Below, in pieces: positions 58,346-64,000 of a stretch of DNA of 64,000 nt (position 1 is its first letter; each line of letters begins with the position of its first letter). The position numbers were made by a program, and so were the translations under genes. The DNA comes from Sipunculus nudus (lineage: Eukaryota > Annelida > Sipuncula > Golfingiida > Sipunculidae). Under the pieces are notes generated by a model. The model was not told the DNA's origin. It saw only the letters and a program-made list of their open reading frames with translations, and did no database searches. The stretch covers positions 4,921,579 to 4,985,578 of the forward strand of contig CM049307.1 of NCBI GenBank assembly GCA_026874595.1. Reading direction: 5' to 3'.

Positions 58346-59839
58346 GATATATGAGTGTCTGACAGAAGGTCCAAAATCTACCAGGTGACCACCAGCATTT
58401 AATAATAGCAGCCCACTGTGTTTTGGGTAGAACAACACTGACCAGAAATGACCGAGTTAATCCACACCTTATTGGCCAACCACAACTTGATTGCACAAAC
58501 TGAGGGGGCTGTTTCACTGTACATTATTATTATTCAATCATAGAGGCAACAGCACAATGATCATGACTTAGCTAGTTGTTCTCTGAACATAAAGAGTAAC
58601 GACTTGGCACTGTTCTCTCTCATACTACTTATTTGTATAGTATTGTGAATCATACTGTGGGTGAAGTATTGCTGAAATGTAGTGTATTGTATGAGATACT
58701 GTATGGTTACAGCACTACTAAGTAAGACATCAGTACATGTTATTGTCTCCTAAACCCAATCATTTACAATAGTCATCATTTTATATCTTATAGAAGTCCA
58801 CAATGAAAATGAAGCCAATGACTGGAGTTTCAATCTTCATCACATCAGCAGAAAACAAGTCTTTGGTGAATAAACAGTTTTGAGGAGCTGAGTGTGCAGT
58901 GACCATTTCTATATGAAAATACCCGGAAGTTATTTTTATGCAGACGTTTTAAAGGAAATAATTCTCATATGAAACATATAAAACAATTCAATGACACTGG
59001 TCAATACTCTCTTTAGTATATATATCAGTTTATTATAACAAATATTTGGGTACAGTCAACTGGATATTAACAGATATGTGAAGCAGTGGAGGCATTCTAT
59101 TATTTCAGCCAGCAGTATTGATTTCCCAGCTTTCTTTCAGGTTTGGCCAGCAACATCAAACAGCTGGTATACCTGAAGTAATCTCATTTTGTAAATGACA
59201 TCTCTGTGATCAGGCTGTACACCTGAGGGGGGCCTTGTACATGTATTAACAAGTGGCTGCTGATCAACCATATCAAAGGCCTGGTAGCTCACTCTCCATC
59301 TAGACAATTATGACATCAGCCTTACAGCTATCCATATTTAATCTCTTTGAAGATCAATCATACATGTAATGCATTAACCAGAATCCTTTATTTTTTTAGA
59401 TTTAACGGGAGTTTCATATTCATCATGCATTCTCAATCACTCTATTTTCCACAAATACCAGGCAGATATTCTTCTACTATGTGAGGTACAAAAAGCATGG
59501 ACAGAATGAATACTTTATTACATAATAAAATACAGAAAAAATTGCGTACCAAGTGGAAGCAAGGACATTATCATTAATATTATCTAATTCATCCACACTG
59601 TATTACTTCAATGACAACATTTATACTGATTACAAGTAACCATCTATGCAAACACTGTTGTTAGCTTTACCCCGGTGTTGCCAATACATATTAATAAACC
59701 TGTTTTTACTGGAGACATGAATGCTGATATTGAATGTGTGTTCAGAATTAATCAGCCAAAGCTAAACATAAGAGCTCCTTACAGCTCTCCCAAACAGGGA
59801 TCAACACCTCTATCTCTCTAGGGTACATGGACATGGGAT
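58346..59839 (-). other. Unique sequence upstream of the BTB exon
   Basis: AT-rich sequence without supported exon or repeat. Presumed intron of the KCTD-like gene. Confidence 0.4.
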
Positions 59840-59841
59840 TA

Positions 59842-61209
59842 CAGTAAAATCTCCACTTAAAACCGCACTTCCGATTAAAACCGCACCCAGACTTTGCTGA
59901 AACCCCAGGTGAGACATCGAGAGGGGCTCAAATACTAAGAACCCCCTTTTAAACCGCACCAACTTTCGCTAGGGAATGATTTGACACAAGACACAATCAA
60001 GCTATCATGATAAACACGCGTAGGTTGCGACTCGGACATTCCTGTAAACTATAAGATTCCTAGGGCATTTTATTCAAACACATCAAAACACTTTTTTTGC
60101 AGGTTCACTCAAGCATGAAGTTTGGGAAGACGTAAGGGCCGGTGAACCTCCGCGTGTTTATACAGATTTAATATGCCGTGCCGTATTATTGTTTGCTACT
60201 GATTTTCCATTATATTTTAGAAAAATATTCTGCTGATCCATTTCAAGTCAATGTATATTTTAAGTCTAAAAGTAATATTTCGAAATCTTAATCTATGATG
60301 AAAATTCCATTTTCTTGAATTACTCGGAAGATTCAAATCATCATCATACCGGTTACTTCAGTATTATCATCGTCACATCGTATGTTGACATCACTCCATG
60401 TCATAATTTGCTGGTGCGTTTGAAAACATCGCTGGTCAACTTAACTAAGTATAAAAGTAACTGATGTTACCTTGTCGAGATACACACGTATTGGAAACAT
60501 GACACGTGAAAACGAGTGATTTTATAGTAAAATTAAAGTAAGCAAGTTTTTTTCTTGAAGAAAGTTTCCGTGTGGGGAGCCATTTTGTCAAGGCACGCTG
60601 GGACGGGATAGGTGGCTGTTCTGTTTACCACCCACCGAGTACAGCCGTTCAAAATATTCTTAGCAGAAGCGTTTCAGCATGTGGCGGCACTCAATCTTAA
60701 TTTTAAAATGAACGTCCGCCATTGTGCGACCCTTTACGACTCAGTTTTTTATTCATTTTACGTTTCAAACAAATAATTGTTGCTAAATAATGCCGCAAAT
60801 TGGTTTAAAGTAGGCATTTATTTCAATTTTGCTTGACAATGCCCAACGAAGTGGGCCGCTGTGTTACAGTAGTGGTTTTATAAATGTATTATTTGGTGAC
60901 AATTACCAAGATTTTTATAACAATTTATATATCGCACGATAGATAATCGGCAACATTTAATTTAAAAATAACAAATAATCATAAATAATAAATTTACACA
61001 CGGCTCCCATGCACGCGAGACTACTGCTATGGGCGGCCTTCCAAAATCGCCATATTATCGCCCCTCGCCGACCCAAAAACGATGTCTGCCGGGAAGATAT
61101 TCAGGAAACCCTTCTAGTAAAAACCGCACAGTGCTTTCAGGAAAAAAAAACTGATTTCAAGATTTTTAATTTCTTGATTAAACCGCGGTTTTAAGTAGAG
61201 ATTTTATGG
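59842..61209. mobile_element. pogo/Tc1-like non-autonomous DNA transposon
   Basis: Inverted ends: CAGTAAAATCTCCACTTAAA (from 59842, continuing ACCGC) and, read inward on the other strand from 61209, CCATAAAATCTCTACTTAAA ACCGC, 22 of 25 matching. A TA dinucleotide flanks both sides (59840-59841 and 61210-61211), the target duplication of the Tc1/mariner/pogo group; CAGTAAAA-type ends are usual for pogo-like families. The 1368-bp interior is richer in CpG than its surroundings and has no transposase. It contains several GCCATTTTG, CGCCATTGTG and AAAATCGCCAT motifs. Confidence 0.82.
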
Positions 61210-61211
61210 TA

Positions 61212-63045
61212 GTTTTAACTTTCATCCTTGGTCAGTGATACACTGTGTCAATTTATTTTACTCTGCAAATTTATTTAGCATTAAAAAGTGTTTGTGAAAA
61301 TATTAATTCTCATCTTGAAAGGTCCCCTGGTCAAGTTCAAATTATTCTGGATTTTACTCATTAGTATGCCCAAGGTAAGCTGATTTATTTGTTGTTATTA
61401 CTTTAGTACATGGTATACAAATTTGTGAAATTCTAATTTCATGAACTGATATGGAACAACCTTTAATGAGCATGTTATTTTTGCAAATCCCCTGGGGAAT
61501 TCTTTTACTAAAATAAAAAATTTAAAGATTCTTTTGCATTTAGAAAGCCAACACTAATAAAGTCAACACTGATATTCAATGAATGGTCAAGCAAGGAACA
61601 TATTAAATTGCATTAGCACCAACCAGTGCAGGTTTGCGGCCTCTGCATAATTAGTCTGTCAAATATGCTCCGTTAACACTAATTCACTAAATCAGCTTTA
61701 GTCAATAAGTTCATACTGATGTAAAAAGATCATATTCTTACATTCATATTCAAATGTTTCATATTAAAATGATGAATCATATTCAAATACATTCAAACCT
61801 AATGCAGAATTAAATGCAATTTTCAAAAGCTTGAATGTTTTGCAATTCAAAGGTCCCAAGGAAAATTCACATAAATTGCATGCTAGTTTTTATAGTATAT
61901 TATTATATGCTACAAAAAAAGTGCTATAAAATTTACAAGAATCATCCATTTTTTTTGTCGAATATTTCCAAGATCAAGGGTAGGAGGATAACACACAACC
62001 CAAAACTGTCCACATTCCACACAAACAAAACAGTCCCTCCCCCCCCCCCCCCCACTTTTTTAATATTTCCTATAAGCACCATGGTTCAATGATGAGCTTC
62101 CATTAGTTTGCGACCACACAACCAGCAGTCTGATAAATAAAGCACCATACCTGCTGGCCAGCATTAGCAACAGCCAGCAGAGGGCTTTCATAGTTAGCCT
62201 GGCTGACAAGTAAGCAAACTTAACACCTGCAAAAACAAGGATTAAACAAGGTCATCGCCCCACACGCTGCCCACAAATGGCACTTCCCAGAACCAGCGAC
62301 TGTTAGAATTTTCTCTAGCCTGTGGAAATGTGACCCCCAGCCCTCTGTTCCTCTGGCTGTTTTTTGACATGTAATGGTCTTTTGTTTGTTAAATATACAT
62401 CTGGTAAGTCATACAGCAATACCTGAGCCAGGCCTGCCATCTCCTAAAACAAACATAATATACTCAATGGGAGCCAAGGGAACACTGTTCAATGAATGTT
62501 GTTGGGCACAGCTGAGACCAAACCTAAATATTTCATGTTCCTGCCAGTGTCTTATACAAAAAGCTGGCCGGTGTCCTGCTGAGGGGAATATTTTACCTGA
62601 TACACTGGGGCTTCCCATGTCCAAACCAGATTTCCTACAGCAGATCTCTGCTTTAATTACCAATACATCTATTCATTCAATTTTCTTAAAGAAACATGTA
62701 ATTAAATATTATTGTAAGAGTTAAAAGTCCATATCTTACACATGAACAACTGAACTCCATTGAAAAGCTTGATTACATGTCTAAGATTATTATCCTCCAC
62801 CCCATACTCCATGGATTTCAACTAGTAGGAATAAACATTTCAGCCTCTGAATGTATTTATTTTTCAAAATAGTATAAACCCTTTGTATTTCTTTGGCCCT
62901 TGTTGCATGTGGCTTTGTAAATATAAGCTTCCATTTCACTTTGTATCAATACTGTCATCAGTAAAAACAATAATGATCATTTGATAAAAGGCAAAATTTT
63001 AAATTTTGTTTGGTTAACAAATCATTTAACCTCAATATCCAACCC
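61212..63045. other. Unique sequence
   Basis: About 1.8 kb with a C16 run at 62038-62053 and no supported gene. Confidence 0.4.
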
Positions 63046-63568
63046 CAGGGACCTGTGGGTTATGGTGCTAAGCTAAAATAGATAATGAGAATATTTGCAT
63101 AAAACCTTACCATATGGTAGTGGGGCAACAGTTTATTTATTTTTGTATATCACTAGATGATAAAAGTACACAACACCACAGTCGCTCGAATCCCTTTTTG
63201 TGGTTGTGTTTTTTATTGAGAAATGGACGATACTGCACTATATACAGGAGTATATAGTAGTGCCTTACGTAGTGCCTTAATGCGGAGATAGCATGTATCA
63301 CTATAGAGGCGTTATATGTACGGTTTCTTCCAATTTCCCCCTGAGATATGGATTCGAACGACTGCGACAACACACACACTAGGTGTTGACTGGTGTGGAC
63401 CTCTCATTATCACATGTTTGTAAATGTATCAGTATCTCAACAATGTGACTGTAATATGTATGTAAAAATACTCGCTGGGAATGTATAAAACAATGTAATT
63501 ATAAAATAAGGAAGAAGTGAAGATCTGCTGATCGGCTGAGGTTTAAGATATACACATTTAATTTATTA
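63046..63568 (+). repeat. Family A fragment, copy 6 (interrupted)
   Basis: The start AGGGACCTGTGGGTTATGGT GCTAAGCT is a decayed family A end. The part at 63463-63568 (TAAAAATACTCGCTGGGAAT, AAATAAGGAAGAAGTG, ATACACATTTAATTTATT) matches family A copy 4 at 56641-56745. It is interrupted by an inverted-repeat insert and cut on the right by family B copy 4. Confidence 0.65.
63165..63385. mobile_element. Small inverted-repeat element (MITE-like)
   Basis: ACAACACCACAGTCGCTCGA ATCC at the left and GGATTCGAACGACTGCGACA ACAC at the right are inverted copies (about 21 of 24). The interior includes the palindrome-rich GCACTATATACAGGAGTATA TAGTAGTGC. The target duplication is unclear. Confidence 0.55.
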
Positions 63569-64000
63569 ACTAGATATTTCTTGGCACCGCAGGTGCCATA
63601 GTATCCCAAGACAATTAACCCCCCACCCCCACCCCCCACCCCCCCCCAGCCTTTGATAAGATGCATCTAACCTGTAAGTTTGGTGACTGTACCAACAATT
63701 TTTTTGGAGTTATTGCCGTAATTTCATTTTAACATTATTGCTGCTATGACCTTGAAAAATTGTATCAAGGTCATCCATGCTCAAATTTGACCTAGCTGTT
63801 GATAAGATGCATCAAACTTGTGGGTTTGGTGACTGTACCTCAAATTCTTACAAAGTTATTCTGTTTAAACATCATTTCAGCAAGAAAACAACATAAGGTG
63901 GCTCCACCTGTCTTCTGTAGAAAACAATGCTATCAAAGATCTTATGTCATTTGATTTTTGGACCAATCCATGCATCCCTCAGTGAGATATTAAAGTTAAC
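63569..64000 (-). mobile_element. Family B Helitron-like repeat, copy 4 (cut by the window edge)
   Basis: Plus strand AACTAGATATTTCTTGGCAC CGCAGGTGCCATAGTATCCC, then C-rich tracts (63620-63650). On the minus strand it ends GGTGCC-AAGAAATAT-CTAG before TTA. Interior modules with GATAAGATGCATC at 63656 and 63800 (period 144 bp) and AAGGTGGCTCCACCTGTC at 63895. Confidence 0.75.

Noticed and set aside
56370-64000. Upstream KCTD exon with the VRLNVGGT..F.T...TL start of the BTB domain
   Set aside because: I looked for it on the minus strand and did not find it; it is likely beyond the window.

Overview
The window looks like invertebrate animal nuclear DNA, most likely from a lophotrochozoan and probably a bivalve or other mollusc. 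The reasons are GT-AG introns up to 27 kb, AT-rich unique sequence, a KCTD2/5/17-type gene very close to the vertebrate proteins, and dense modular repeats (GGTGGCGCCACC cores, TGACCTTGACCTTTGACCTC tracts, terminal hairpins, internal tandem modules) of a style I associate with bivalve genomes. The species assignment is inference.

Only one host gene can be supported. It is a KCTD5-like gene (family of human KCTD2/5/17 and Drosophila insomniac) on the minus strand, covered from the second half of its BTB domain to the stop codon by five exons: 56369-56261, 29180-29089, 26917-26822, 21907-21782 and 20060-20031. These join in frame to 150 residues plus stop, ending VLQQRGSRM. The first exon(s), carrying the N-terminus and the first half of the BTB domain, were not found and should lie beyond 64000. 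The family are adaptors of cullin-3 ubiquitin ligases.

Layout: 1-6810 is a ~33-bp minisatellite with higher-order repeats and one inverted block. 6893-10180 is a modular repeat (family D) with a 5'-truncated LINE inserted. 11400-12150 is a short tandem repeat (family C). 12155-15717 is a family A element interrupted by a hAT-like element with 10-bp inverted repeats and 8-bp target duplications. 15718-20030 is 3' flank or UTR. 20031-56369 is the gene body. Its introns hold a 57-bp minisatellite (20112-21522), a 51-bp minisatellite (21908-26392), a fold-back MITE (27830-28297), a 65-bp minisatellite (30125-31512) and a chain of A, B and D repeats (32090-51967). Downstream of 56369 (in coordinates) are another A element, a possible tRNA-derived SINE, a pogo-like element (59842-61209) and a nested A/MITE/B cluster at the right edge.

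The most unusual observation is that the two minisatellites filling the last two introns of the KCTD gene are built from the edges of the exons that follow them. Each 51-bp unit carries the last ~17 intron bases (with the AG acceptor) and the first ~34 exon bases of the penultimate exon. By length this gives about 88 decoy 3' splice sites in a row, ending in the real one. The 57-bp unit carries a version of the last codons, stop and first 3' UTR bases of the terminal exon. A second theme is that the B repeats spread textbook nuclear-receptor sites (DR1 plus DR0) inside the same gene, and have termini that read as Helitron-like on the minus strand.
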